Shown here in pieces: positions 1-9,099 of a stretch of DNA of 64,000 nt; within the stretch, counting starts at the first letter, position 1, and every line of letters begins with the position of its first letter. The position numbers and the translations under genes were made by a program. Below the pieces are notes generated by a model. That model searched no databases. It saw only the letters and a program-made list of their open reading frames with translations, and was not told the origin of the DNA. The stretch is from Methylovulum sp. (lineage in GTDB: Bacteria; Pseudomonadota; Gammaproteobacteria; Methylococcales; Methylomonadaceae): contig JAURZI010000030.1 in assembly GCA_030653435.1 (NCBI GenBank), forward strand, positions 16,187 through 80,186. Direction: 5' to 3'.

Positions 1-1
1 T

Positions 2-325
2 GGTCACAATAATAAGATCGGCGACCATGTTATTTTATGCGGTCAGGTTGGCATTTCAGGCTCGTGCCATATCGGCGATTATGCGGTACTTGCCGGCAGT
101 GCCGGCATTGCCGACCATGTCACCATAGGGCAAGGAGCCGTTATCATGGCGCGTTCCGGCGTGGCCGGCAATGTGAGCGCCAACGCTCACATGTTCGGCA
201 GCCCCGCAAAAGATAAACGCGTCGCTTATAAAGAACAAGTGGCGCTCAGCAAATTACCGGAACTACTGAAAAAAGTAAAACACCTGGAAGAAAAAATCCA
301 GGCACTTGAAAAAAAGGAGACCTAA
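2..325 (+). CDS. lpxD: UDP-3-O-acylglucosamine N-acyltransferase, C-terminal part
   Basis: The window opens inside this gene; 107 C-terminal residues remain. LpxD adds the second 3-hydroxyacyl chain in lipid A synthesis, in the cytoplasm. The visible part has the left-handed beta-helix hexapeptide pattern (IGDHVILCGQVGISG, then IGDYAVLAGSAGIADHVTIG), the end of the helix at FGSPAKD, and then a charged helical tail (LKKVKHLEEKIQALEKK), as LpxD has. The reading frame is open from the first base and stops with TAA. The neighbouring Lpx genes would lie upstream, outside the window. Other hexapeptide acyltransferases (LpxA) are possible, but the tail helix and the GSPA-type ending fit LpxD better. 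Confidence 0.88.
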   Translation, partial: GHNNKIGDHVILCGQVGISGSCHIGDYAVLAGSAGIADHVTIGQGAVIMARSGVAGNVSANAHMFGSPAKDKRVAYKEQVALSKLPELLKKVKHLEEKIQALEKKET

Positions 326-409
326 ATCTGTGTTACAGTCTTATGTGGCTAACATTTCCAAATAATAGCATACGCCACCGCCATCACCCACTAAAGATAG
401 CTCCAACCC

Positions 410-435
410 GCCCCAAGCCCGCTAAGACTTGGGGC
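410..435 (+). terminator. Possible hairpin after lpxD
   Basis: An 8-bp perfect stem (GCCCCAAG / CTTGGGGC) with a 10-base loop lies 85 bases after the lpxD stop. No T tract follows, so a terminator role is only a guess. Confidence 0.25.
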
Positions 436-534
436 GCACGAATGACAATGTAATTAAGCTGTAATGGTTTTCATTTAAAATCGGAAAGGTGTTAAGCCGA
501 TTTCCGGCTTTCGAACAGTTTATTGCGGATATTT

Positions 535-2631
535 ATGCTCGACAGTCAAAAAAGCCCTCACGGCAACACGCCTTCACAGTTTTCCGTACCTTATGTCCGC
601 GACTTAACGCAATCAGTCAAACCTATCACGCTGGACACGCCAATTTTGGATGTTCTTGGTTTATTTCAGGCACACGCTGACTTATCGGCACTGCCGGTCA
701 TGGACGACAGCAACAAATATTTCGGCCTCATTTCACGACGCAATTATCTCAACCTGATGACCCGGGCTTTTGCGCGCGAGCTTTATGCGCGGAAAAACCT
801 AGACATCTTGCTGGTAAGCAATGCCGATATATTTGTTGCGCCGTTGATTGCCAATGCCGAAGACCGCATCGACCAAGTGATCGTTGATTTTTTAAGCCGA
901 GATCCGGGCATCAAGTACGAAGCGCTGCCCGTCATCGGCAAAGACGGCATTATCGGCGTAGTCAAAGTCGCCGACATGATGTTGAAAATGTCACAATCGC
1001 AAGGCCACCTGATCGAAACCATGCAGCAACTGAGTACGCGGTTAAATGATGAGGTGGCTAACGCCGCAGCGCTGCAAAAAAACCTGCTACGCTCCCCTTA
1101 TGTTGAATTGCCAGGCGTGCGTGGTTTATCGACCATGATCACATCCAGTGAAGTCGGGGGCGATTTTTACGATTACTACATGATAGACGGGCGCTGGGTG
1201 GTTATCTTAGTCGGCGATGTCAGCGGCCATGGCATTGCTGCCGGCACCATTGTCTGCGCCGCCAAGGCTGGTGTTAATTTTCTGGAGGCCGAGAAAGAAA
1301 AGGAACCCAACAAGATACTTTCCCGCCTCAGCAACATCATCTTTAACACCGCCCACCAATCACTGCTGATGACTATGTTTGCGGTATGCCTGGACACCCG
1401 CACGGGCGAACTGCGTTATGCCAACGCCGGCCATCAATTCGCGTATATCTACCGATCCATGCTCAGCCAATTGGACAGCCTGGAACTGGGCGGCCTGCCT
1501 TTGGGCAAGAACGAACATACCGACTACGAACAGCAAATGACTGAAATTGACTTGGGTGACCGTCTGTTTCTCTACACCGACAGCATTGTTGAAGAAGAAA
1601 ATGCCGAGGGTGAATGCTTTGGTTATGAACGCCTGGAAGAAGTGCTGGTTAATCATGGTGAAAGCGACATAGAAACACTGAACGGCAGTTTGCTGGATAC
1701 GCTGACTGATTATCTGGGACGATCCGTATTCTATGACGATGTCACTATTTTCTGTGTTGAACATTTCGAAAAAACAACGGCGCTGGGCAATGCCTACAGC
1801 ACTGCCGAACCCGATTCAGACGTCATCGAAAAAGTGCACATCGCTGATGCTTTTTACCGCACAAATCCCAGATCCATTTCCCCACGTATCCAGCGCCAGG
1901 AATTGGTGTTCCTGGCAGAACAAAATTTTGCCGACCTTATACCGGGCTTGTCAGCCCAAGGTGTCAGGCGGATATTATTGCAGGATCATCCCATTAATCA
2001 GCAATTGGGCTGGGGAGTCTTACTCAACCAGCATCAGCATAACGGCACCGACGATTTGGCAGCATTTCTGCGTACTCCTGATCAACGCCGGGAATTTCAT
2101 TTTACCCACAGTGACGACAAGGCTTTCATCATAGGTGAAGTCGATGCGTGGTTGCAAGAACAATCCATAACCAACCCGGATCGCCTGGATGCCGTCATTT
2201 TTCTGTTAGACGAATTAATTGAAAATGGGCTTTGCGGTGCACCACGCGACGGCAAAGGCCGGCCCCTTTACGCAAAAGGCACATCACGGGAACTGGCCGC
2301 AGACGAAATATTACGCCTGGATGTCTCCATCCAGAACGGCTTGCTGGGCATTTCATTGATTGACAACTGGGGGACATTAACCCCCAACGTGTTCCTAAAC
2401 CGCCTGTCACGCCACATTCGAGGATTGGGCCTGGACTCCGGTGTCGGCGGCGGCGGGCTCTACCTGATTTGGCGTATGTCTGATTATTTGCAACTGCGTG
2501 TTTTCCCGAACCAACAAACACAAGTCTGTGCGTTTATGGACCTTAATAACCATTTTGACCCAGAAGCGGATAAAGGCTTTCAATTCCTTTATCACAGCGA
2601 ACTATACGAGGCTGTTAACCATGATAACTAA
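535..2631 (+). CDS. CBS-pair / PP2C (SpoIIE) phosphatase / HATPase fusion regulator
   Basis: The order of domains is: a CBS-domain pair (about residues 15-150; LPVMDDSNKYFGLISRRNYL and LPVIGKDGIIGVVKVADMM); a SpoIIE/PP2C-type serine phosphatase (about 185-405; GGDFYDYYMI, VGDVSGHG, YANAGH, FLYTDSIVE); a linker; and a C-terminal GHKL ATPase of the anti-sigma-kinase type (about 545-690; N box LLDELIENGL, G-rich GVGGGGLYLIWRMSDY). It is therefore a phosphatase and a putative serine kinase of the partner-switching kind in one soluble polypeptide, with CBS domains that may sense adenine nucleotides. The next gene starts inside its stop region (11-bp overlap), so they are translationally coupled, and that product carries STAS domains, the usual substrates. 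The ATG at 535 is chosen; an in-frame TTG at 523 is possible, and neither has a strong ribosome binding site. The activities are family knowledge; the coupling is inference. Confidence 0.85.
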   Translation: MLDSQKSPHGNTPSQFSVPYVRDLTQSVKPITLDTPILDVLGLFQAHADLSALPVMDDSNKYFGLISRRNYLNLMTRAFARELYARKNLDILLVSNADIFVAPLIANAEDRIDQVIVDFLSRDPGIKYEALPVIGKDGIIGVVKVADMMLKMSQSQGHLIETMQQLSTRLNDEVANAAALQKNLLRSPYVELPGVRGLSTMITSSEVGGDFYDYYMIDGRWVVILVGDVSGHGIAAGTIVCAAKAGVNFLEAEKEKEPNKILSRLSNIIFNTAHQSLLMTMFAVCLDTRTGELRYANAGHQFAYIYRSMLSQLDSLELGGLPLGKNEHTDYEQQMTEIDLGDRLFLYTDSIVEEENAEGECFGYERLEEVLVNHGESDIETLNGSLLDTLTDYLGRSVFYDDVTIFCVEHFEKTTALGNAYSTAEPDSDVIEKVHIADAFYRTNPRSISPRIQRQELVFLAEQNFADLIPGLSAQGVRRILLQDHPINQQLGWGVLLNQHQHNGTDDLAAFLRTPDQRREFHFTHSDDKAFIIGEVDAWLQEQSITNPDRLDAVIFLLDELIENGLCGAPRDGKGRPLYAKGTSRELAADEILRLDVSIQNGLLGISLIDNWGTLTPNVFLNRLSRHIRGLGLDSGVGGGGLYLIWRMSDYLQLRVFPNQQTQVCAFMDLNNHFDPEADKGFQFLYHSELYEAVNHDN

Positions 2632-4654
2632 TGCAAAGTTACGAATTCAGCAACAACCTAGCTCAGAAAGCCTCGCCCAGACCTTCGCGCTGATTGGCGC
2701 TGTAGATATTGATGCCTCGGCGGTTTTGGAGAAACTTTACGTAGTGCCTGCACAAGCAAGCGCAGAACTCAATTTTGCCCAGGTCGATTCGGTCAATTCC
2801 ATGGGCTTGGCACAATTGCTGAAACTGTTTGAGCATTGGAAAAAACGGGACATCAGCATACGCATCACCTCCGCCAATCAAATGGTGTGCTTGTTGCTCA
2901 ACCAAACAGGTTTAGCCCATTTTCTCGCCGACGGACATGCCCATTCCAGTGCAGCGACAAAACTTGAAATATCAGGAGCCCTCCAAGTGACCGACCCAAC
3001 AGAGACCGCCGCTGTAGCCATATTGCAAATCCAACCCTCCCCCTCTAACGAGCAAGCAATCCAGCAATTTACACTGGTAGGCAGCATTGATGTCCATGCC
3101 GTGCAACTGTTGCAGCCGCTTTATGTACTACCCCAAAACTGCCGCGTCGAATTAAATTTCGCCCAAGTGGAACGGGTCAATTCTATGGGTTTGGCACAAT
3201 TGCTGAAACTGTTTGAGCATTGGCAGAAACAAAACATCATTATCAGCGTCATTAACGTTAATCGCATGATTACCGTATTATTTAAAATGACCGGGTTAAC
3301 CCGGTTTCTGTCTGCGGCACCCGTGTCTGATGCCAAAACCTCAGCACTTGAGCCACAAAAAGCCGTTGCGCGCGCAGAACCGGCACGGACAGCGCAATCT
3401 CCGGCGCCTTCGCCCGCTTTGTTCGCAACAACTACCCTGCAAATCCAACCGCAACCCTCGGCAGAAGCATTGGTGCAACAATTCGAGATGATCGGCATTA
3501 TAGATGTCGAAGCCGTGCAATTGCTGGAAACACTTTATATACTCCCGCAACATTGCACCGTGGAATTAAATTTTGCCCAAGTGCAGCGCGTTAATTCGAT
3601 GGGGCTCGCGCAACTGCTGAAATTGTTTGAGCACTGGCAAAAACAGCACATCAGCATCAACATCACTAACACTAACCGCATGATAGGCGTACTGTTCAAG
3701 ATGACAGGCCTGACGCGTTTCTTATCTGAAACCTCGGCAGCCGGGCTCCCATCCCCACAAACCAGACAATCACTGCCTACTACGCCACCCGCAACAGCCC
3801 CGCAAGCGCTTCAGCTAACACAGCCGATAACACCGGCAAATAACGGCACTGAAACGCCAGAGCGCCGTTCCAGCGCTGCCGTGGCTGTCAGTACCGAAAA
3901 ACTCGAACTCTGGGTAAGCGCACAAAGCAGCCAACAAATGAACGGTTGGTACTTCTTCAATACCTATTTGCAACGCCATTTGGGCCGCGAAGTCCATTTG
4001 GAACTGGCGCATGGGGCCATGAGCGAACGGCGTAAGCCCATAGAAGATATGGACATCGTTTTCACCAAACCGTTTGAGGCCACCCATTTGATGTTAAAAC
4101 ATCATTTCCAACCGCTGCTGCGTCCGATAGACCAGTCTGACGAAGTCACTTTACTCGTGCGGGCCGACGACCCACGGCTAAGCTTGGCGGAATTTCAAGG
4201 CGGCAAAGTGGTAACTGCGGCACAAGACAACTTTGTTTATTTGCTAGGCCGATTCCTGCTGGAAGAAAACGAAACAGCTTTGGCTGACATGGAATACCTG
4301 TTTTCCGGCCATGATATTAAAGCCTTGCAAATGCTGCTTAAAGGCTCTGCCGATATACTTTTCATGTTAAGCGACACTTATCATGGCCTATCCGGGTTGA
4401 CGCGAAAAAATTTGCGGGAAATGGACCAAAGCGAAACCGCTTTCGCCTTCCATTTATTGAGTGTCGCCCCGCATTGCGCCGAATTGGGTGATACATTATC
4501 GAATGTCTTGCTGGATATGAGCCTGGACAGCCAAGGCAGGCAGGTTCTGGCAGACTTGGGCATACCGGGCTGGATCAAGCCGACCCATGACGAGTGTGAT
4601 ATGCTGGCGATGTTGTATAACCGTTATAGCGTCAGCGACACTGCATCCAAGTAG
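2621..4654 (+). CDS. Triple STAS-repeat protein fused to a PhnD-like substrate-binding domain
   Basis: About 677 residues. Three STAS/anti-sigma-antagonist-like repeats of about 98 residues lie at roughly 6-105, 134-231 and 272-370. Each carries LNFAQV-x-x-VNSMGLAQLLKLFEHW, where the Ser of NSMG sits where STAS antagonists are phosphorylated. Proline/alanine-rich linkers separate them. The last 240 residues (about 426-665) resemble PhnD/phosphonate periplasmic-binding-type domains (LELWVSAQSSQQMNGWYFFNTYLQRH, given here only to its first 20 as LELWVSAQSSQQMNGWYFFN; later DMDIVFTKPFEA and VLADLGIPGW). No signal peptide precedes it, so a cytoplasmic protein is expected. The start ATG at 2621 overlaps the stop of the phosphatase-kinase gene. 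Likely role: the phosphorylatable switch of that enzyme, with the C-terminal domain as ligand sensor or output. That role is inference. Confidence 0.8.
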   Translation: MITNAKLRIQQQPSSESLAQTFALIGAVDIDASAVLEKLYVVPAQASAELNFAQVDSVNSMGLAQLLKLFEHWKKRDISIRITSANQMVCLLLNQTGLAHFLADGHAHSSAATKLEISGALQVTDPTETAAVAILQIQPSPSNEQAIQQFTLVGSIDVHAVQLLQPLYVLPQNCRVELNFAQVERVNSMGLAQLLKLFEHWQKQNIIISVINVNRMITVLFKMTGLTRFLSAAPVSDAKTSALEPQKAVARAEPARTAQSPAPSPALFATTTLQIQPQPSAEALVQQFEMIGIIDVEAVQLLETLYILPQHCTVELNFAQVQRVNSMGLAQLLKLFEHWQKQHISINITNTNRMIGVLFKMTGLTRFLSETSAAGLPSPQTRQSLPTTPPATAPQALQLTQPITPANNGTETPERRSSAAVAVSTEKLELWVSAQSSQQMNGWYFFNTYLQRHLGREVHLELAHGAMSERRKPIEDMDIVFTKPFEATHLMLKHHFQPLLRPIDQSDEVTLLVRADDPRLSLAEFQGGKVVTAAQDNFVYLLGRFLLEENETALADMEYLFSGHDIKALQMLLKGSADILFMLSDTYHGLSGLTRKNLREMDQSETAFAFHLLSVAPHCAELGDTLSNVLLDMSLDSQGRQVLADLGIPGWIKPTHDECDMLAMLYNRYSVSDTASK

Positions 4655-4685
4655 TACATGCGCTGCGGGCACAGCCCATGCAGCC

Positions 4686-6719
4686 TTAATGTAAAGGGTT
4701 AAGCGCGGGATTCCGCCGGAAAAAACCGTAAGGCGTGAGCCGAAAAACCTGTAGGCTCTCGGTGTTCATCACTGGATATTGTTCGACATCCGGGATGTGC
4801 GTCAAGCCTGCCGATACCCATAACACCACATCCTGGTCCTGCAAGTTTTCATCCCCCGAATAAGCCGGCAAACCTTGACCCGCCGAGCCTTGATTCGGGT
4901 ATGTGCCGGTTGCGTATAACTCGTCGGCGTGATACCGGGTAACCCACAACGGGTGCTCAACAAAACCGGCACGTTGACGCGCTGCGAAATGGTCACTGGA
5001 ATAAGGCGTGGCGGTATCGCCCAGCGTTAATGTGTAACCCGTAGGCGTCCCCAAGTCATGCTTGCCGTTGCTGCTGAGAATTTTCCAGGTACGCGCCCGA
5101 CTAAGGTCGATATCGCGGCGTGCCCCAGCTTCTGTCGCCAGCAAAGAATCCTCGCTGGCAAAAGCATTACCCCATGCACTGGTTTGCGCTTGGACATTGC
5201 TTTCATAAACGCGGTTAGCCAAACCGTCAATATCCAGATCCGCACGGAAATTGAAAAAATGTTGGTGATTCGGTGCGGCGACAATGGCTGCACCACCACC
5301 GGCTGCGGACGCCTTATCAACAACCCGTCCGTGAACAGAGCCCTCTGTAATACTGTTGACACCTTGGTTGAGGGTCGTTCCGGTAGCGTCTACACGCACA
5401 TCAAGCGTACCATTCAATTGGAAAATATAGTGGATGCCATAAATGTAATTGCCTATCCAAGAGTTTGACGTGATGACCAATTCCCGTGCCTCCCGCCTAT
5501 CCTGCGCGCTTGAGTCGGGATCGACGCGTTTCCACAACAAGCCGGAGTTGCGCTCATAAAGCCCGACTGCATTGGGATAAACGATAGAACTGCCGCTGTC
5601 GTCAGCGATGCGGGCATTAAAAAACAACGCATTATTCGGTACATCGATATTAGCCGCAAGCGGGTTAACAAAACGCCCCATACCATATTCACCGACATCA
5701 AACGCAGTCCGCCACACCCAGTTGACGTCAGGCAAACCATAAGGCACATAAATCTCAGTCAAGCCCAAGCGGTAAGCGATGGGACGCACAACGCCATTTT
5801 CTTCATAGCTTATGGTATAAAGCACCAAGCCGTCACGGGGGTGCAGTGCATAACGGAAACGCCAACCTTGCCAACGGACTTCCTGTCCGCACAACTGATA
5901 ACCGGAACCCTCAGGCTGAACTATCTGCAAGGGTTTAAGCCCTTGCCGACTATGGCTTTCAGGCTCGCCAGCATAGCCGGAAACGGCGGCGACCACCGTA
6001 TCAGTCACTTGCAGAATTTTAAGGCGGTTCATATCAACCGCAACCACCACACCCTCGATAGGCCGATCATAGGGATTAGGCTGGTTATCTCCGCGCAAAA
6101 AGGACAACACCCGCATAATACGGGTTCCGGGCGCAACAGTATTGCCGTCACGATCCACGGCAACAGGCAAATCGCCACCCGCCCAGACATCCAGATAAAC
6201 CTGATCTGGGTTAATCCCGCGTTTGTGCATCGCGGCGCGCCAATCGCGATCCTGCGTGACCACCGGCAAAACAGCCGTATATTCGTCTATGAATGTCGGC
6301 GGTTGCGTGCCCTGAGGCAGTTTGTTGAACGCCGTTACTTTCTGCTGCCGTAAATCAACGATAGCTTGGTACAAGGTGTTTTTAGGACGGTCGTAAACAT
6401 CCACCAACGCCTCGCGGCGGAAATTATCGCCAAACTGAAAGGCCAGGACTTCCTGTTTCGGCGGTTCATTAAGCACCACGGTAGGAAAGAAGGCTTGGGC
6501 AGGTGCACCGTTGGCTTTAACCAGGGTAACCGCCAGCTCTATTTCCGCTTTTGTCAACGGATCCAATGGATGGACGCAAGCGCCGGTGCCACTGGCGGCA
6601 GGCAACGCCCGGTCTGTAAGCGCCTTGATTGCCGACGTGCGCGGGGACGCGGCAAGCTCGGAAGCGGCGGCATGTGCCGTTAAACTGAACAAGCAAGCAA
6701 GTAAAATGGCGTGATTCAT
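4686..6719 (-). CDS. Copper-containing primary amine oxidase, exported
   Basis: Copper amine oxidases deaminate primary amines to aldehydes with release of H2O2 and ammonia, using a self-made topaquinone (TPQ) cofactor. Family marks seen: the catalytic-base region FDVGEYGMG, the copper-ligand motif NHQHFFNFRADLDIDG, and the C-terminal block HIPDVEQYPVMNTE. The start at 6719 gives a clear signal peptide (MNHAILLACLFSLTAHA), so the enzyme is probably periplasmic; an upstream in-frame start at 6746 also exists. The TPQ site reads WIGNYIYG, where the family pattern is N-Y-[DE]: the acidic residue after the precursor Tyr is Ile. The gene stands alone, convergent with the STAS gene. About 678 residues is normal for the catalytic region without the extra E. 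coli D1 domain. Confidence 0.88.
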   Translation of the reverse strand: MNHAILLACLFSLTAHAAASELAASPRTSAIKALTDRALPAASGTGACVHPLDPLTKAEIELAVTLVKANGAPAQAFFPTVVLNEPPKQEVLAFQFGDNFRREALVDVYDRPKNTLYQAIVDLRQQKVTAFNKLPQGTQPPTFIDEYTAVLPVVTQDRDWRAAMHKRGINPDQVYLDVWAGGDLPVAVDRDGNTVAPGTRIMRVLSFLRGDNQPNPYDRPIEGVVVAVDMNRLKILQVTDTVVAAVSGYAGEPESHSRQGLKPLQIVQPEGSGYQLCGQEVRWQGWRFRYALHPRDGLVLYTISYEENGVVRPIAYRLGLTEIYVPYGLPDVNWVWRTAFDVGEYGMGRFVNPLAANIDVPNNALFFNARIADDSGSSIVYPNAVGLYERNSGLLWKRVDPDSSAQDRREARELVITSNSWIGNYIYGIHYIFQLNGTLDVRVDATGTTLNQGVNSITEGSVHGRVVDKASAAGGGAAIVAAPNHQHFFNFRADLDIDGLANRVYESNVQAQTSAWGNAFASEDSLLATEAGARRDIDLSRARTWKILSSNGKHDLGTPTGYTLTLGDTATPYSSDHFAARQRAGFVEHPLWVTRYHADELYATGTYPNQGSAGQGLPAYSGDENLQDQDVVLWVSAGLTHIPDVEQYPVMNTESLQVFRLTPYGFFRRNPALNPLH

Positions 6720-6894
6720 AGTTAGCCAAGCCGATAAGGTCATCAAGAAGGTAGGTCATGATGCCGTTAGCCTTTTCTCAAGTCAAGCAAGCGTATGGCG
6801 ATCAGTTCACCTGCGTAATAAGACCTGTGATAGTATTTTTTGGAAATTCCATAACCACCGTTTAATAAGGACGGGCTGCAACAGCGCCGACACC

Positions 6895-7383
6895 ATGAAA
6901 ACCGATTTATTCCTCGATGTATCCATAAATGCCCAGCAATTGTCGATTGTTGAAAACAACCGTATCCTGAAAACTTATGCCGTGTCCACTGCCAAAAATG
7001 GCGCAGGCGAACAACAAGGCAGCGAATGCACACCGCGCGGATGGCATAACATCCGTGCGAAAATCGGCGCGGACCAGCCCTTGCAGTCAGTTTTCGTAGG
7101 CCGACGTACTACCGGCGAGATTTACAGCGAGGATCTGGCGAATCGGCAACCCCAACGTGACTGGATATTAACACGCATACTTTGGTTGGGCGGTTTGGAA
7201 CCGGGGAAAAACCGTTACGGGCCAGTGGACACGGCTAAACGCTATATCTATATCCATGGCTGTCCAGACAGGTTAATGACCGGCGAACCCGGTTCCCACG
7301 GCTGTATCCGCATGCACAACGCCGACATTGTTGATTTGTTTGACCGCGTGGCGGTCGGGGTAAGCGTTTATATCCATGAGTGA
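6895..7383 (+). CDS. L,D-transpeptidase (YkuD) family protein
   Basis: A compact 162-residue YkuD domain. The catalytic signature is complete: HGCPDRLMTGEP followed by SHGCIRMHNADI, with the nucleophile Cys in SHGC. Such enzymes make or use 3-3 peptidoglycan cross-links, or link lipoproteins to peptidoglycan. No signal peptide or LysM domain is visible, so how it would reach the periplasm is unclear; many gammaproteobacterial paralogues share this short form. Its stop overlaps the truA start by 8 bp, indicating translational coupling. The start at 6895 is the first ATG in frame and follows a stretch with no strong Shine-Dalgarno sequence. Confidence 0.88.
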   Translation: MKTDLFLDVSINAQQLSIVENNRILKTYAVSTAKNGAGEQQGSECTPRGWHNIRAKIGADQPLQSVFVGRRTTGEIYSEDLANRQPQRDWILTRILWLGGLEPGKNRYGPVDTAKRYIYIHGCPDRLMTGEPGSHGCIRMHNADIVDLFDRVAVGVSVYIHE

Positions 7384-8185
7384 AACTCGGATAGTCCTGG
7401 GCATAGAATACGACGGCAGCGGCTTTTCTGGCTGGCAGTCGCAAACCCACAGGCGGAGTGTGCAGGCTACGCTGGAACAAGCCTTGTCCAAAGTGGCCAA
7501 CCATCCGGTTACCGTGATCTGCGCCGGACGTACTGATGCCCGCGTCCACGCGCTTGGGCAAGTCGTGCATTTCGACACATCATCTGAACGCAGCACCGAC
7601 GCCTGGCTGCTCGGCGGCAACAGCAACCTGCCCGACGATATCAGGATTACTTGGATAAAGCACGCCGCCTACGGTTTTCATGCCCGCTACAGTGCGGTCG
7701 CCCGCTTTTACCGCTATATAATCAGTAACCGTCCGGTTAAATCAGCATTGCGGCACAAACAAGAAACTTGGTGTTATCAGCCCCTGGATGCGGAAAAAAT
7801 GCATCAGGCTGCACAATATCTGATAGGGCACCATGATTTCTCTTCGTTTCGTGCGCAAGGCTGTCAGTCGAAAAGCCCGATGCGGGCGATGTATTTTATT
7901 GATGTCTATCGGGACAACGACAACGTCATTATCGACATTTCCGCCAACGCTTTTTTGCATCACATGGTCAGAAACATTGCCGGGGTGCTGATTGATATAG
8001 GAACTGGCAAACAATCTTTAGCCTGGATACCCTATTTGCTTGAGGTTAAAGACCGCCGCCGGGCCGGCATCACGGCCCCGCCGGAAGGCTTGTATCTGGC
8101 CGCCGTCTTCTACCCGGAACATTTCGGCATCGCCAAACATGCCGTATTCGATAAGTTACCGGCTGATGCCCAACGTTTTGATTGA
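7376..8185 (+). CDS. truA: tRNA pseudouridine(38-40) synthase TruA
   Basis: 269 residues, normal for TruA. The catalytic aspartate motif is present (CAGRTDARVHALGQVVHF), as are GIEYDGSGFSGWQ near the N terminus and FLHHMVRNIAG near the C terminus. TruA modifies U38-U40 in the anticodon stem of many tRNAs, in the cytosol. It starts inside the end of the L,D-transpeptidase gene. Confidence 0.96.
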   Translation: MSETRIVLGIEYDGSGFSGWQSQTHRRSVQATLEQALSKVANHPVTVICAGRTDARVHALGQVVHFDTSSERSTDAWLLGGNSNLPDDIRITWIKHAAYGFHARYSAVARFYRYIISNRPVKSALRHKQETWCYQPLDAEKMHQAAQYLIGHHDFSSFRAQGCQSKSPMRAMYFIDVYRDNDNVIIDISANAFLHHMVRNIAGVLIDIGTGKQSLAWIPYLLEVKDRRRAGITAPPEGLYLAAVFYPEHFGIAKHAVFDKLPADAQRFD

Positions 8186-8302
8186 CGGTTACCGGTATCG
8201 GCGCAGTGCTTGCAATTGCCTGAATATCGAGTAGATTGCTGTTCATAAAACATTATTTTGCTAACCCAGCCCTTTTTACCGACAACTTTAAGACTCATTG
8301 GC

Positions 8303-8944
8303 ATGAACAATTTTTTATCTTTTCAAATCCACGGCGACGCCGATCATGACGGCGGCATCGCCGAAAGCCTAGCGAGTTTGTTGGCTTTTTTTGAAGGCGC
8401 TACCGCACAAGGGCCGGGCGGACTGTTTTCGGCTATCATGCCGGGGCTTGCCAGCATGGATAATGTACATCCTTTGTTGGTACATTTCCCTATCGCTTTT
8501 TTATTGGGCTTTTTTGCCCTGGATCTTATCGGTACACTGGCTAAAAAACAGGCATGGCGGGCTGTTGCCAGCTGCTTGCTTTATTTCGGCACTGTTGCCG
8601 CCGTTGTTACCGTGACGGCAGGTTTTATTGCCGCCAGTACCGTCGCGCATGGCGAAAATGTCCACGAAATTATGGAGCGCCATGAACATATCGGCATCGC
8701 CGTCCTTGTGCTGACGTCCTTGCTGTCACTGTGGCGCCGCAAAAGCGGCAGCTTGATTCAAGGTGGTGCGAATGTTTTATTCCTGATATTGGCGGGGTTG
8801 CTTTGTGTGCTACTGAGCCTTGGCGCTGACCTAGGTGGCTTGATGGTCTATAAGTATGGCGTTGCGGTTGAAGCGGTTGCCGTCCCCGAACATGCCCATG
8901 AGCATTCAAGTCATGAACATTCAGATCATGATCACCCACACTAA
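8303..8944 (+). CDS. DUF2231 multi-pass membrane protein with His-rich tail
   Basis: 214 residues from the ATG at 8303; a TTG further upstream at 8258 is less likely. The DUF2231 mark [20 protein letters not shown] is followed by about four transmembrane segments. The C terminus is a histidine cluster ([17 protein letters not shown]), a likely metal-binding tail. Members of this family sit in the inner membrane and their function is not established; some are found near metal or redox genes. It follows truA by about 120 bases and may be in the same transcript. The conserved membrane histidines could hold haem or metal (inference). Confidence 0.8.
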   Translation: MNNFLSFQIHGDADHDGGIAESLASLLAFFEGATAQGPGGLFSAIMPGLASMDNVHPLLVHFPIAFLLGFFALDLIGTLAKKQAWRAVASCLLYFGTVAAVVTVTAGFIAASTVAHGENVHEIMERHEHIGIAVLVLTSLLSLWRRKSGSLIQGGANVLFLILAGLLCVLLSLGADLGGLMVYKYGVAVEAVAVPEHAHEHSSHEHSDHDHPH

Positions 8945-9099
8945 TGGCTGTAATGCGCTAAAACTGGGCGCGCCATAAGCGTTGTGGCGTTGATGAGCAA
9001 TAGACTAAGCGGCTCATATTTTGGTATAGTTACAGAGTTTTCGGAATTTTTATACACAATCGTGTAAATTTTTGTCTCATCACTCTCTGGAGAAGCTCA

